Positions 1 through 35,904 of a DNA stretch of 64,000 bases are shown here, piece by piece (position 1 is the stretch's first letter; the number at the start of each line of letters is the position of its first letter). The notes under the pieces were generated by a model. That model was not told the DNA's origin. It saw nothing but the letters and a program-made list of their open reading frames with translations, and ran no database searches. The stretch lies in assembly GCF_037975245.1 (NCBI RefSeq), contig NC_092571.1:21065917-21129916 (forward strand). The letters run 5' to 3'. The DNA is from Apostichopus japonicus (taxonomy: Eukaryota; Echinodermata; Holothuroidea; Aspidochirotida; Stichopodidae). Position numbers and translations under genes: made by a program.

Positions 1-233
1 ATAATATAATTCAAGTATTGATGTTATCTCGTGGGGCTAGCTAGCGTTACGTTGATTATATGAGGAGTGTTTCTTTGTTCAAACAGCACCCATGCATGGT
101 GCCCAGGATCTAACAATCACTCTATAATTACAACATTGTTTCGTTGAGCAAAAAAAAAACAAAAAAAAAACAACTCAGTTCCAATGAGATTAATGTGTGA
201 GCTGTGGTACAACAGATAGAAATAAAGACTTTT

Positions 234-17298
<17,065 letters not shown>

Positions 17299-17845
17299 AT
17301 TGATTTCAATGTTCTTAGCGGTGTAGTTTGTTCTTCAACAGTGCATGGCTATATGTATGCTGTAATGCTTGCACAACTGCCAACCACATTGTCTATGAAG
17401 CAAATGGAAACAACTGATTCTTCACAGCGTGAAGTAAAATATTATAAAGAGGTTAAGTCCACAAGCCTATGAATATAGTACGTGCTGATATATAATTCAC
17501 GAAGTTTTATTTGGGTATGTTTTGTGAGAGTTACAAACACGACTATTAACTGTACAAATATACCTAAGAAGTGTACACAAGATGTTACGTGCATGCGACA
17601 AGTAATAATGCTCACGCGAGCCTGTTTTGGCGTGAAGGAATAAAAGTGCGACGCGACGGGTTATTTACACCTAACACGTTGCTTTGAGGCATCATCGACA
17701 CGTAAAATGCGTGCTCACGGAGACTAGATAGCTTCCACACGAGGAATAGATGATGTAATCACTGCAATTGCCTATAGACGATCGGTAATAGCTATTTATT
17801 GACCTTGGAAATGGTTACCCTAGTGTATCTATTTACAATTCATTA
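17299..17845. other. upstream region of SULT A
   Basis: Presumed 5' UTR and promoter side of SULT A. No TATA box or other element could be assigned. Confidence 0.4.
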
Positions 17846-18650
17846 AACATATTTATTTATTTATTTGTTTTTCCACAAAAGTACAAAGTGGAGGGCAAGT
17901 CTTCCATAAAGCTTAAAAAGCTTAACAAAGTGGAAGACTCCCTAAAGAAAAAAGTAATTAATAAATAGAATGTGAATGTTTGTTACATAATATACACAAA
18001 TTGTTGAAGTAAATAACTCATTTACATAATTTAATATGATGATATCAATTCCTTTTTTTTAAACATTTCTTAAATGAATTGTTTGTAGCCTTAGATTTAA
18101 CGATATTGCTTAATGAGTTCCATAACTTAGTTGCACGGTTGCGAAAAGGTGCGTGTACCTAGTTTCGTATGATAAAAGTTTCAATGAGCATTTTGTCTAT
18201 TTGGGGTATTATAATTGTTTAATTGCACATTAATTGTAAAGAAATTATAAAAGGAACCCGGAAGTAGCCCATACCATGCTTTATACTTAAATACAGCAAG
18301 TTTTAGCCTTATAATATCCTTTAATTTCAACAGGTTTTGACCTTTAAACAATGGACTCGTATGCTGACGATATGCAGCATGCGTTATGTTACGAATTGCA
18401 TCTTTTTTTGTAATTTATTGAGACGGTCAAGACAAGTCATGTTAGCAGCAGACCAAATAATAGAACAGTAGGACATATGGGGTAGAATGAGTGTATTATA
18501 AGTCATCCTTAGAATGGGTGTCGATAGGAAATGTTTTTTTTAGCGAGTATACCAATGTTCCTTGCAACCTTTGAACAGATTGCTGAAATATGTTGTCGCC
18601 AACTTAGTTTTGAATAATAGCAAGAAGACATGAAAAGATGACCAATGAGT
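17846..18650 (-). pseudogene. LINE 3' fragment (CR1/L2/jockey-like)
   Basis: On the minus strand it ends in an (AAAT)n tail at about 17846-17865. Much of it parallels the 61.3-61.9 kb fragment (tail, then a segment reading AAAGTGGAAGACTCCC versus AAAACAGAAGACTCCC on the plus strand, then the eroded RT C-terminus). No open frame remains. Confidence 0.6.
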
Positions 18651-19097
18651 ATATTGATCCATTTTCCACTTCATAATTATCTATTGTTATCGAAATATTG
18701 ACAAAATGTCGATGTTTTGACTTTTCGAAAAGTCATAAATTTGCGCATAAAACAGTTTAAACTTTTCAATGTAGCATCTGGGCCACTGCAGCATCTAAAC
18801 ACAACTAAAATTCTTAAAGTGAAGATCATAGATGCCACCGACTTGCCACTATATTAAAAAGTCAGCTATTTAAATATAGAGCATCGATATAGTGCAATCT
18901 CACAGGCATCAACAAAGTTCTTTTCTATACTGTATGTATACAATGGGATTCTTTGGAAACACAAATAATTAGTTGACGTCAATAATGCAAGGGCTGCATG
19001 ATCAGAGTCAAACGCGAAAATTGCAATGTCATGCAATATCACTATCAATCATTGTAAAGTTATCAATGACATATGCACCTATACCGATATCAGGTAA

Positions 19098-19132
19098 ACA
19101 CACACACACACACACACACCCACACACACACA
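19098..19132. repeat. (CA)n microsatellite
   Basis: Nearly pure CA dinucleotides. Confidence 0.95.
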
Positions 19133-19540
19133 ATCAAAGTATCACTGACAACGTTCACAGATATCTTCTATGCATAGTTTAGTGAGAACATATGAACACA
19201 TCACTAAATCAGGGTTATTCATTTACTGAACTTCTTTATTTTTTCTTTCTATTTTATTTTTACGCAGTTCTTAAAATATATTAACATGAATCCAAACAGT
19301 GTGACTTACTCTGTTTATCATGGAGTCACCCGTTTCACATAGTTTCATACAATAACATTGTATCATAAAAAATATTACATAAAACATTCACAATTATTTT
19401 GTTGCAATATAGTATAAAATAAACTATAGAAAACCAGGATAGAATATGTATCCATCACAGCATAATATAGGACGAAATTTCACATATAAATATCATGACG
19501 CAGATAGTATTAATAGCATATCCATATCATAGAACGAAGA

Positions 19541-19565
19541 AGCTATATATATATATAAATAAGGC

Positions 19566-19603
<38 letters not shown>

Positions 19604-19604
19604 G

Positions 19605-19640
<36 letters not shown>
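19541..19640. repeat. (TA)n palindromic tract
   Basis: Two TA blocks around AAGGC(C/T)TT units, self-complementary overall. Confidence 0.9.
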
Positions 19641-19643
<3 letters not shown>

Positions 19644-19852
19644 CTAAGTTTATCATCGCATCGCCATATTACCTCCCCTTCTGAATCACTAGACCACCTT
19701 TTTTATAAGCTGAAGACTTTGTAATTTTTGTATTGAATTTAACAGATAACTAGACTAATATGATTTGATGTTTGAAGGGTTTTAATTATTCCACTTGGAA
19801 TGAGCCTGATATAAATAATAGGCTGGAGAGAGACTGCCGTCAAAACTTTGGA

Positions 19853-26751
<6,899 letters not shown>

Positions 26752-27426
26752 TTTGCTTTTGTTTTTAACAGGTTGACGGCCGTAACATATAGCCTAGATA
26801 TGGTACTGACTATATAGGAATGTACGTAATTGCAGCACTATATTTACTATACGGTTAACATTAATAACACTATCAGTTGTATTCAGTTATGTTTTATATG
26901 ATCTCCAAGTCACCAATATTTATACACCCGTTAGAGATTAACTGTACTTTGCCCCTTTCATTGTAATTATATTTGGTGTCTATATTTAAGCCTACCAAAT
27001 ATTTATCAATAAACAAATAAATAAGTCAATGTATGAAATAAAAAGGAGGACCAAACTTTGGCAGTTTGATACAGTTATCGAAACAAGTTAAACATTGTTT
27101 ACTCTTAGCAAAGTGCACCAGCCATGATATTTCGCAAATAATTCATCATGTACACTATTAAAATATTAACATTAAACTTAATAAAAGACAGATATCGTGA
27201 TTTTTGGTGGGAGGTGTACAATTAATTCACTGCCCATGCGCGGTTATTGGACTACCAAGCTCGGAAAACCGTTGCCGAAAAGTTTTATATAGACGGTGTG
27301 CGTAGGATATTGTACACACTGTAGTGTATACGCTGTGTGTACCCATCTCAGCACCATGCACTAGACCTGTATATGCACTCTCGCATAGTGTAATTTTTCT
27401 GACAGGCTACACTGTCCGTTATAGCT
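26752..27426. promoter_or_regulatory. intergenic region between divergent genes
   Basis: 675 bp separate the SULT B start codon (minus) from the ATG of the AT-hook gene (plus), so both promoters must lie here or overlap. I could not assign TATA or factor sites. Confidence 0.45.
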
Positions 27427-27706
27427 ATGGAGAGTGTTGTAGCGTGTGCACCTCCTCCTAAACGACCAAGAGGAAGACCCCCGAGTGGTAAACCTCCAGC
27501 AAAACGTGCTTATAGTCTCGATCGGGCCAAACGTGAGGACACAAGAGTGTATACCTTTTTAGATTCTTTTCCTTCTTGGGTACAACAAAAGAAAGAATTT
27601 GAAACTCCATCTGGAGATGGTGAAGCTGGACAGAAGTCGTCGCATGCGGAGTTTGCCAACCACCTACTGAAACATCACATCGACAGCTGTGTCGTTCATG
27701 TAAAAG
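27427..27706 (+). CDS. first coding exon of an AT-hook protein
   Basis: ATG in good context (GCTATGG) opens 93 codons plus one base and ends at AAAG before a GTAAGATT donor. The start is Pro/Lys/Arg rich, with KRPRGRPPSGKP, a canonical AT-hook (RGRP core) for the DNA minor groove. A charged segment follows with FLDSFPSWVQQKKEFE and EFANHLLKHHIDSC. A nuclear chromatin or DNA-binding role is inferred from the AT-hook only. Downstream exons were not found before 28.1 kb, where a LINE fragment lies. Could also derive from a transposon-encoded gene. Head-to-head with SULT B. Confidence 0.6.
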
Positions 27707-28074
27707 GTAAGATTTCTTTTTCACACATAACCAAATGATAAGGCAAGAGCAGACTTTTGCCCACATATTGAAGAGCCATAGATATAAGTAAGGGATAAGT
27801 TTTCAGTTTTGAATATATAAGCCTGATGGTAATGACTTACACAACAAAATAACTACCGGTATAATAATTCACGTGTCGTTATTAATTTTAATCCAGAAAC
27901 TTCATTGAATTTGATGAGATGTGGACTCAAAGACAACCAACAATTTTACCATTAAACGGGCTTCTGCATGTTGAGTTTTCTATTTGTCGCATTTCTAAAC
28001 TTATTATTATTATTATGCTTCACGACGCCGGTTTACTGTTTGTGAGGGATATGTTTTTGCCAGATGTGTAGCAA

Positions 28075-28580
28075 TTGTCCTTTAATGCTTTTCTGACCAA
28101 ATTTAACCTTTTAAGGTATCCCTTTACTCGTTTCTATGGGATCCTTTCTGCAATCCCTAGAAATTGGAAAGATTCTCTTAGTTTTGTAAACGATGTCGGG
28201 GACCAGCAAGATCACCTTTTCAATCGTGTGCCTCGCAATTCTAAATTGTCGCAGTTGGTCTATCCTCCACCTTATTGACTGTATTTCACTTCCACCAAAG
28301 GCCTGCGCTAAGTGGAGCGTTATTTTTGACTTCTCACAGGACGATTGGTTAACTATATTTAAGATTCCTATCCGCACGCTTTCTGAAGCTAAAATCCAAT
28401 ATTTCCAGTTCAGATTTCTGCACCGCATCTTAGGTACCAAAATCGGCTTTTAACTTTAATGAACAAGGCGGCTTCCCCGATCTGTACCTTTTGAAATATT
28501 GAGGATGAAACAATTGAACATTTATTCTGGTCCTGTCATGTGACGTATAGCTTCCTTTTAGATTGCGAACAGACAATTTT
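28075..28580 (+). pseudogene. L1/Tx1-type LINE fragment
   Basis: Two overlapping frames encode pieces like the RT C-terminal part of the other two LINE copies (DDWLTIFKIPIRTLSEAKI, FQFRFLHRILGTK). Frameshifted and short at both ends. Confidence 0.8.
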
Positions 28581-28599
28581 TTGGAAGACAGTTGATTTG

Positions 28600-30250
28600 T
28601 TCATAAGAAGATTTTTTCTCCGGCAAGCTTGTAGCTGGTTATGACCCACTGAATTTCGTTATCCTCCATATCAAATAGCACATTTTCAATTGTTAGTATA
28701 ACAATATTAGGCCTGATTGCTTTAAGTTCTTCTATAAAATGAAATTTATTCTTAACGTTGAAAAATACATTGCTTCGAAAGCGAAATTCTACTAGCTCTG
28801 CTCGTAGAAAGTACATGGCGTTAACGGCTTGTTTTTCTCATCCGATTAATGATCTTTGCGATTCTTGATTTATCCTCTGCCTGTCGTCTCCCTAAATCTT
28901 TTCTGTATTCTGCTTGGGATTTCATTTTATTGTTGTTTAGACTTTCTCTGCTGTTTCTAGGTGTCTTTGTTTGTTTGCTCACAGTGTATATATTAACATA
29001 TTTGTGTATTTATGTATGTATGATAGACATTCGTAATCTACATCAATTTTTTTAGTCTGATACCTAACAGAAAATACACTGTTCTTCCTAGTGCTGTCCT
29101 GGAATGTGAATCAATAAAGCATAAAACAGTCAGAAATCATAGCAGACAACAGTAAATAATCATTGAAATAAACCCATTTCATGTTTCATCCAATTTTACC
29201 ACTATTTTTACATTCCAAGACAAATTCATTTTGCCCAACCGAATGTAGGATAGGATGACCCCTTTACTGTTAGTACAAGTCCTCCTTTACCGATAAATCT
29301 GCAGACTACACCAGACACAAAGAAAGGTAATCTTCAGCGAGTTGAGATCGAGAAGTATACCTACAGTGTCTGCTCACTGAAGTATCAAACCCAACTGCAG
29401 GGTTCGGGTCTTCGATTTGCGTGCTTAGTCGCCGTGTCTCAAAATACGAACCAACTTTTGGGGATATTCAAGTCTCTGCGCAATTCATGAAAAATACGCT
29501 ATATGCTATGGGCATACCTATAATATCACCAATCTATTTCTATTTTCTATTCTATTCAATTTATTTGTTCCAGTATAAATATAAAATTGATAAGTCATCA
29601 AATACGTTACTTTATGCATTATCCGATTTAGAAGGAGCTTTTGCATACCATTAAATACAATACTTGCTAGATAAATTGGTCGTTTGCATTACATGGATTT
29701 TTTTATCTTTGGGACAGGAGCTGTTAAAGCGGTTTTCCACACCACACGGTGTATTTCATTATTTTGTATTGCTTTCCTGAAAGATAGATATAAATATTGG
29801 TACTAAGTCATTTGAAACATATATTTAAAAATCCACAAAGGAATATTATCTGACCCACACGCTACACCTGTTGTTAGTTTACTAAATTGTTTACATACAA
29901 GCCTGGCTTCAAATACAAAACATTAACAGGCTTACAATCTGTATTGGAAATTCTTTTTAATTTCCTTTCAAAAAGTCGAACGAAGTTTTCAGGTAATTGT
30001 ATTATACTTGTCATGATAATTAAATACATGTTATTATGGGATTAGGAAACCAAAACACTTGTCTTGTCGTGAGTCGATACTCGTTTTCTAGCATATATAG
30101 TTACCTGTACTCCGGGGTACTCGAACTTGTTCATTTGTACTCGCAACTCATACTCGGGCATTTTCAATAGTATGGAACTAATTCAAAATGGCGTACTGGT
30201 TTAAGCTCTTGTACTCGTACTCATACAAAGGGATATTCAAGTTTGTCCTT
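28600..30250. other. intergenic, no gene recognised
   Basis: AT-rich single-copy-looking sequence. The short ORFs have no motif. Around 30060-30240 there is a loose TACTCG/GTACTCG repetition. Confidence 0.5.
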
Positions 30251-30261
30251 GTACCTATTCA

Positions 30262-30487
30262 ATGCAGTTGTACTATGTATGTATTGTATGTATTTTAGAT
30301 CCTCCTGCAAGCAGGAACTCGCGAAGAAGCCTCATTGGCTTATTAAAGCCGCAAGCTGACCGAAGTCAGTCTCTTACATTCATATTTAACGTCCATGATT
30401 ATGAATTGTTAATTGTCAACAACTCTGTAACTGGACGACATATACATTAATCTGGGAGTGACTTGAACCGGGGACCTTATGATTTAC
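30262..30487 (-). mobile_element. tRNA-derived SINE, 5'-truncated copy
   Basis: Reverse-strand copy of the SINE at 50.0 and 53.4 kb. It keeps the B box (GGTTCAAGTCACTCC) and the body through GCAGGAGGATCTAAAATAC but lacks the A-box end. Confidence 0.85.
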
Positions 30488-30489
30488 CG

Positions 30490-33400
30490 TACTACTCGTA
30501 CATACCAATCTGAACTCAACATAAACTATTGAAATTATCTTATTTCTACCTGTAGTGTTTATATATTGACTATATCGACCTTCAATGGTGGAATACACTT
30601 AACGTCCCATGGTGTGGAGCACATTGTGTGTAGATAAAGCACATTGTGTACAGACGAGGGAAGTGGAAATATCGTTGACCATTGATAAATGTTCCCCCAC
30701 GTGGAACAAGACAGTACTAGTCGATAACTGAGCAAGAAAATCGATCAATTTATCGACTCCGTAGACTTACAATGTTGACAGTCATAGATTACATTTTCAG
30801 GTGCCTATTACACTTTTTATGTCATACATCTTAGTAAATCTATGTACACTGATCCATGCCTTTCAGGAAATTGTGGATAAAGTCCTCGGTTGCATAACTT
30901 GAACTTATAAATCCTTATCCTGTTGTCTTTTCCAAGTCGATATCTAAGGATGAAGCAATGTTGATATGGACTGTAATCTCGCTATTGTAAATATTCAAGG
31001 TTAAATATGTTTCATTCTCTGGACCGTCTCTCATGCCAACTATCGACAAATAACAGACAATAAACAGTCGCATTGAACAAGGAAACAGCAAGAATATATA
31101 GCGTGCATATGCGCAAACGACTGGATGTTTTAACAGAAAAAAGATCCTATAAAACTTGATAATTATCAACATAATTAAAGCGTTAGTCATTCGAAATGGA
31201 TCTCTCTTTAAAACCTGTTCAACAGAGTTGAGTTTTATTTGAAATCGAACTTCCTCCGTACGTATACAGTGAAATTATGCCATTATTTAAGGTTTGGAAA
31301 GTCGAACTAAGCTTTCAAATATTTGAACTTTGCGATTCTCTCACGACCTGAGTTTATCTCCTCTGAAGTGGAAGTATACTTTGGAATTGTCACAATTTTA
31401 TTGGAGTACAGTTAAACATTTATAGGTAAGTATTAAATTATATCATTAATGCCGATTAGAGAGAGGGAAAAAAATCTGGTTAATGATTTATTTTGTGTTG
31501 ATAATATGACTAGCAGACTGTATGGTAAAAAAAATCCTATACGAACTGGAAGATCATACCACAGATATAAGTAATGCTTTCAGTATTTATATTTATTTCA
31601 TGTCAAAGAAGGTAAAGATCTATAGAATTTTAAAGTGTTCTCCATGAACATTATTTACCATCTAAAACACCTTCTTTACTAATTTCAGATCAATTGGTTT
31701 TTTTCCCTCTATTTGTCCCTCTACAGTTTATCTCCTACCTCTCCTCTTCCCCCTGTTGGTTTCTTTCTTCTCTCCATCCCTTGTCTACTAATCCTCTTAC
31801 ATCTATCTCTTTTGTGTTCAACCTGCTGATTAACCTGTCTGTATTCTGTGTGTGTATTTGTCCCTTCTGTTACTGTAACTTGTCATTCAGCCTCTGAAGA
31901 AGATCCTGCTAGGATCGAAACGTCAGGACTTTTTTGGGTCTATTATTATTTTACTAAGTACAAAATATACATTTCTCATGTTCGTTAATGAATATTCCTA
32001 TTTGAAGTAATTCTCTCTCTAAAATCGAATTAAAGGCATTTGATCCTTTTAATCGAATTTAAAACAACAATCTCTATAGTTTTATTAATTATTATATTAA
32101 TTTTTAAACTATGGAGAAGAGCCAAAAAAAATTAAAGCTAGAACCAGTTACCCTGGGTTGCAATCCAGAGGTCATTAAGCTGGTTCGGTGATTCCGTTTC
32201 TAGCAATAAAACGTCTTTGCTCCTAAAGTTACCATTGATTTAAAATTTCCTAGTCAGTTTTCCATTAATCGTTTTACTTATATAACCCTTTTAAACTGTC
32301 TGATAAAAGCCAAAATACATCCACTATAGGTAATGAACGAAGATAACATAATTATTATATCACACAATAAGATAACATAATGAGTACATTACAACGTTTA
32401 CCTATTTACTCTAAATTTCAATGGTTCACAAATGCAAGTTTGCGCATATCAATAACATCGCTGATGTTTTGTTTCAATTCCACAAAATACTTACCTATCT
32501 CCCAGCTAGATACTAAAGAAACTACATGGTTATGTAGGTGACTAACATTACCTTATTGTCATAGAGACAATTTTTTTTTTTTGTGTAATAGGGATAAATA
32601 TATATATATATTTTCTACTGGTGGAATTTTTTTTCTTTTTTTCTTTACGACACTATATCCTCGAAGACGAAATAACCTGTTACTATGATTTGTTTGATGG
32701 TAAAACAAATTGGTAAATGTTAAAACAAATGTTTGATGGTACACAAAAGAAAAAAGCTTTGTTTGATGGTAAAACACAAATCATATTCTGTACTTCCGTC
32801 GTGAGGTAATTAACCTGTCTAAAAGACTAAGTGCGTTACGTAATCACACCCATAAACGTTGATAACACGAGCTCTATAAAACCCACGGATTGCAGTGAAG
32901 GAATTCACAGTCTCATTTATAACACAGCTAGGGGTTCAGTGCGGTATAGGCCTAATGTATAGGACAAATGGCTAAAATGCTTTCTTTTACGGTATTTCCT
33001 ACTGGCATGGTTGAGCTATATGTGTCGATATAGGCCTTTCATTTAACGTTGCCGGTGTAAAGTGTTTACAGGTACGTACCGTATGATATAAACATTGGAT
33101 AATATGAATGTGTTCAGTGTTTCGTTGTCTGTGTGAACGTTGCGTCAATTGCTCGTATTCTGATACCATTAAATGTTTAGACCCGAATCGGGTTATGACC
33201 GAATAAAATGAGTATTTAAAGGTAATCTGTATAAAGACCCCAAATTATAGCAAGCTATATTTGCTAGAAGTTTTCAAAAAAGTACTTTCCTGGAGGTCGT
33301 TATTTCTCCAAATTGTTCTCATACATTGTTCACACAAGATGACTGAATGTCCTAGTGAGGAATATTTCCTCGAAGGTTGTAATAAAAACAGTTTTAAGAA

Positions 33401-33890
33401 TTTTGACCAAAGGTGACCCATATTTCAATTTCAAGCATATTTGGGGCCTATACAGCATACATTTAAGTCGGATGTTAGCATGATAGATAGGTATGAGGTC
33501 TAAACACAAAAAAGAGGACAAAGGGAAATATGTCACCTAAAAAAACATATTTTGCGTATCAGTTCATCAAAAGTAGTTCATAGTTGTCAAAGTTTCTCAA
33601 TGTAACTATAACGGTTTCAGACGATGCATGCAAGCAATATTATCAAACCGTGTCAAAAGATTAGTTTTAAACGGAAATGTTACTTTCAGGTAAATTTTGC
33701 AGTCGGTGATATATTTGTCAGAAATTTTAGCATTTCAAAAGAGATTATTTTCACATAGGCGTTTTGTGAGTGTTATTCTAATTTTGCCTAATTTTGTCCT
33801 TTTTTCGTCTAATTTTGCCTGTTGCAGGTTCCTGATCACCACCTTGGTTCCATGGCTGTCTGAAAAATTGGCTTATTACACTTTAAAGAT
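30490..33890. other. intergenic, no gene recognised
   Basis: AT-rich. Short direct repeats of TTTGATGGTAAAAC lie near 32690-32780. No exon with convincing splice sites was found; upstream signals of the 33.9-kb ORF may lie in its last kilobase. Confidence 0.5.
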
Positions 33891-33919
33891 TATTATCATT
33901 GAAACTATACACCGACAAC

Positions 33920-34591
33920 ATGAACAAAGATACCAATCCAACCAACGCCTTTCCGAGCGGGTTTGATCGCTGGATGACCTTGCAATTGACGAGTCAAAGA
34001 ATAACGAGAAGGGCCGCCATTTTGAATGCCCTGGAAGAACTCAAACTAAGCGAGTTATGCAAACAAATCGATGCTACTTTACAAATAGAAAACTGCAAAC
34101 GAGAAGTAGTTTGCGAGAAGTTACAAGATAACCTCAAGGAAAATAGATTATATTGGGGAGCTTTGCATAGAATGTTAGCAAACTCGTTGGAAACGGAGAC
34201 CGCGCAACGACCAGTGACGTCAGAAATGTTACCATATGGACGTTACCATGGCCGCAGCTTTGCCAATATGGCGGACAATGTTCAGAGGCAACGAGAATAT
34301 GTTAGACAAATGAGGATGAAACATGTGACCGATTTGTTGAAACTGAGTAAAAAGGAGAGCAGTGTTTTAATTGACCGGGGCATCCCTACCGACGATCTCC
34401 TTGGTAACACTGACAAGCCTTTATCACAGAGATTGCAGAGAACCAAATCAGCGAAATTCAAGTCCATCAAGATCAAAGCGAACGCGGTTGCAAAGTTTAT
34501 AGAAATAGGAGATACTGTCAAAGAAAAACACCAACGTAAGCTCAAAAATACAAGTTTCGTCTTTAAAACTGATGTTGAAGATGACCTTTAA
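33920..34591 (+). CDS. orphan single-exon protein, 223 aa
   Basis: The first ATG after an in-frame stop (33884-33886) opens 223 codons ending TDVEDDL then TAA. Composition is soluble, basic and helix-prone, with no signal peptide or membrane segment. Segments such as RQREYVRQMRMKHVTDLL and QRLQRTKSAKFKSIKIKA suggest helices; GRYHGRSFANMADNV is a glycine-containing turn region. I do not recognise a family. The length, sense-like codon use and an ATTAAA about 40 nt after the stop argue for a real gene. A CAGGT acceptor-like site at about 33829 suggests a 5' UTR intron. A TTAA-flanked MITE starts 65 bp after the stop. Confidence 0.65.
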   Translation: MNKDTNPTNAFPSGFDRWMTLQLTSQRITRRAAILNALEELKLSELCKQIDATLQIENCKREVVCEKLQDNLKENRLYWGALHRMLANSLETETAQRPVTSEMLPYGRYHGRSFANMADNVQRQREYVRQMRMKHVTDLLKLSKKESSVLIDRGIPTDDLLGNTDKPLSQRLQRTKSAKFKSIKIKANAVAKFIEIGDTVKEKHQRKLKNTSFVFKTDVEDDL

Positions 34592-34656
34592 CTCTGTAAT
34601 ATAATGAAAACCTGATCACATTATAGAAACGCACAATCTTGTATTAAAACGCTTAA

Positions 34657-35014
34657 AGGGAGTGAAGACTCGCGCACAAAGAAACGTCTGATGCCGGTAA
34701 TCTGATCTAGTTTCGAATGAGGTTTAACAGAAGTGTTAGACACCACCATCGATCCCAGAAAATAACAGCTTGCTACAGTCGGCAATTAGACACTAGTGTA
34801 CGGTCAATACATACATGCTACGGTCAATACCCACAACACAGTGTACATAGCCGCGATGGACATCTCAGGTCTAGATAAAAGATAACAAGGTATACCACGT
34901 TTCATTACTGTCTGCATTTTGCAGCGACAAGAAAGCAACTTCACTTGCAAGCAACGGAAAGTTAACTTTGTTTACAGAGGGCGGCACGCGGTTTGGGTCG
35001 AGTCTTCAATGCCT
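34657..35014. mobile_element. TTAA-flanked (piggyBac-like) MITE
   Basis: Ends AGGGAGTGAAGACTCG and CGAGTCTTCAATGCCT, flanked by TTAA at 34653-34656 and 35015-35018. Two further copies at 55.2 and 60.0 kb. Non-coding. Confidence 0.82.
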
Positions 35015-35018
35015 TTAA

Positions 35019-35629
35019 TAACATGTGGTCTTCTCGTGACCTCACGCCAATAGCAAAAACTATTCTGAAACATTCGCCATTCTTAATTGTATTTATTCAC
35101 CGACTTGTCTAATTGACTTTCCTATTACTTGAAGTATTACGAGTTAATATTTTCAATAAATTAACCTGGTCGAAAAGCCAGATAAAGCTTTAAGATCTGT
35201 GTTTATAACAAGAAACATGATGGACTTAATAGTATTGATACTGTTTCAAATGCAGATGGGTTAAGTTTAATTCTAACGAGAGCCATGGGTTTTGGTATGA
35301 TCCACTAAGAAGAAAAAAGACTAAGGAAAATTCCTCTTTGAGTTTAACTTTTCTAAGAAAGACATACACTAAAATAAAATATATTCATTCAGGAAGTGTG
35401 TCATTCGTAAACGCATTTAATTGTCATCGTGTGGATAATGGCGGCTATTGAAATCAATATACTCTAAATAAAATTTAAAAAATGGTATTAACGTTATAGT
35501 TATATATAGTGATGCACTCAAAAGAAGGACTAGAATGCGCATTTGGTGAGCAAGTTCTTTTTATGATTACGGTACTGCTCGCGTTTATAAAAATTTGTTT
35601 TTTGTTTTGTTTTTTGTTTGTTTTTTTTC
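35019..35629. other. intergenic spacer
   Basis: Between the MITE and the 3' tail of the LINE. AT-rich, nothing recognised. Confidence 0.5.
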
Positions 35630-35904
35630 CTCCGTTTATTTCAACTATACATTAATATACAAATATGCAAATAACGTATCTATTCAAAAATAGCAAAAGT
35701 TAAATAACAATGAAATTGAGCAACACCATGCAGTATAATAACGACCAACGTGGCGGATAGAAAACAAATAAGTATGATAAGAACAATTAGAAGAAGTACT
35801 ACAAATTATAGAAAAATCCACAAGAAGAATCCCAGACTTACTAGAAAATATTACAACGAATAACAGCAAAACATAACAATTGAGGATGGGGAAACTGCGA
35901 AAAA

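Noticed and set aside
30490-33890. CRISPR-like or prokaryotic features
   Set aside because: No regularly spaced direct repeats with unique spacers; the window is clearly eukaryotic.
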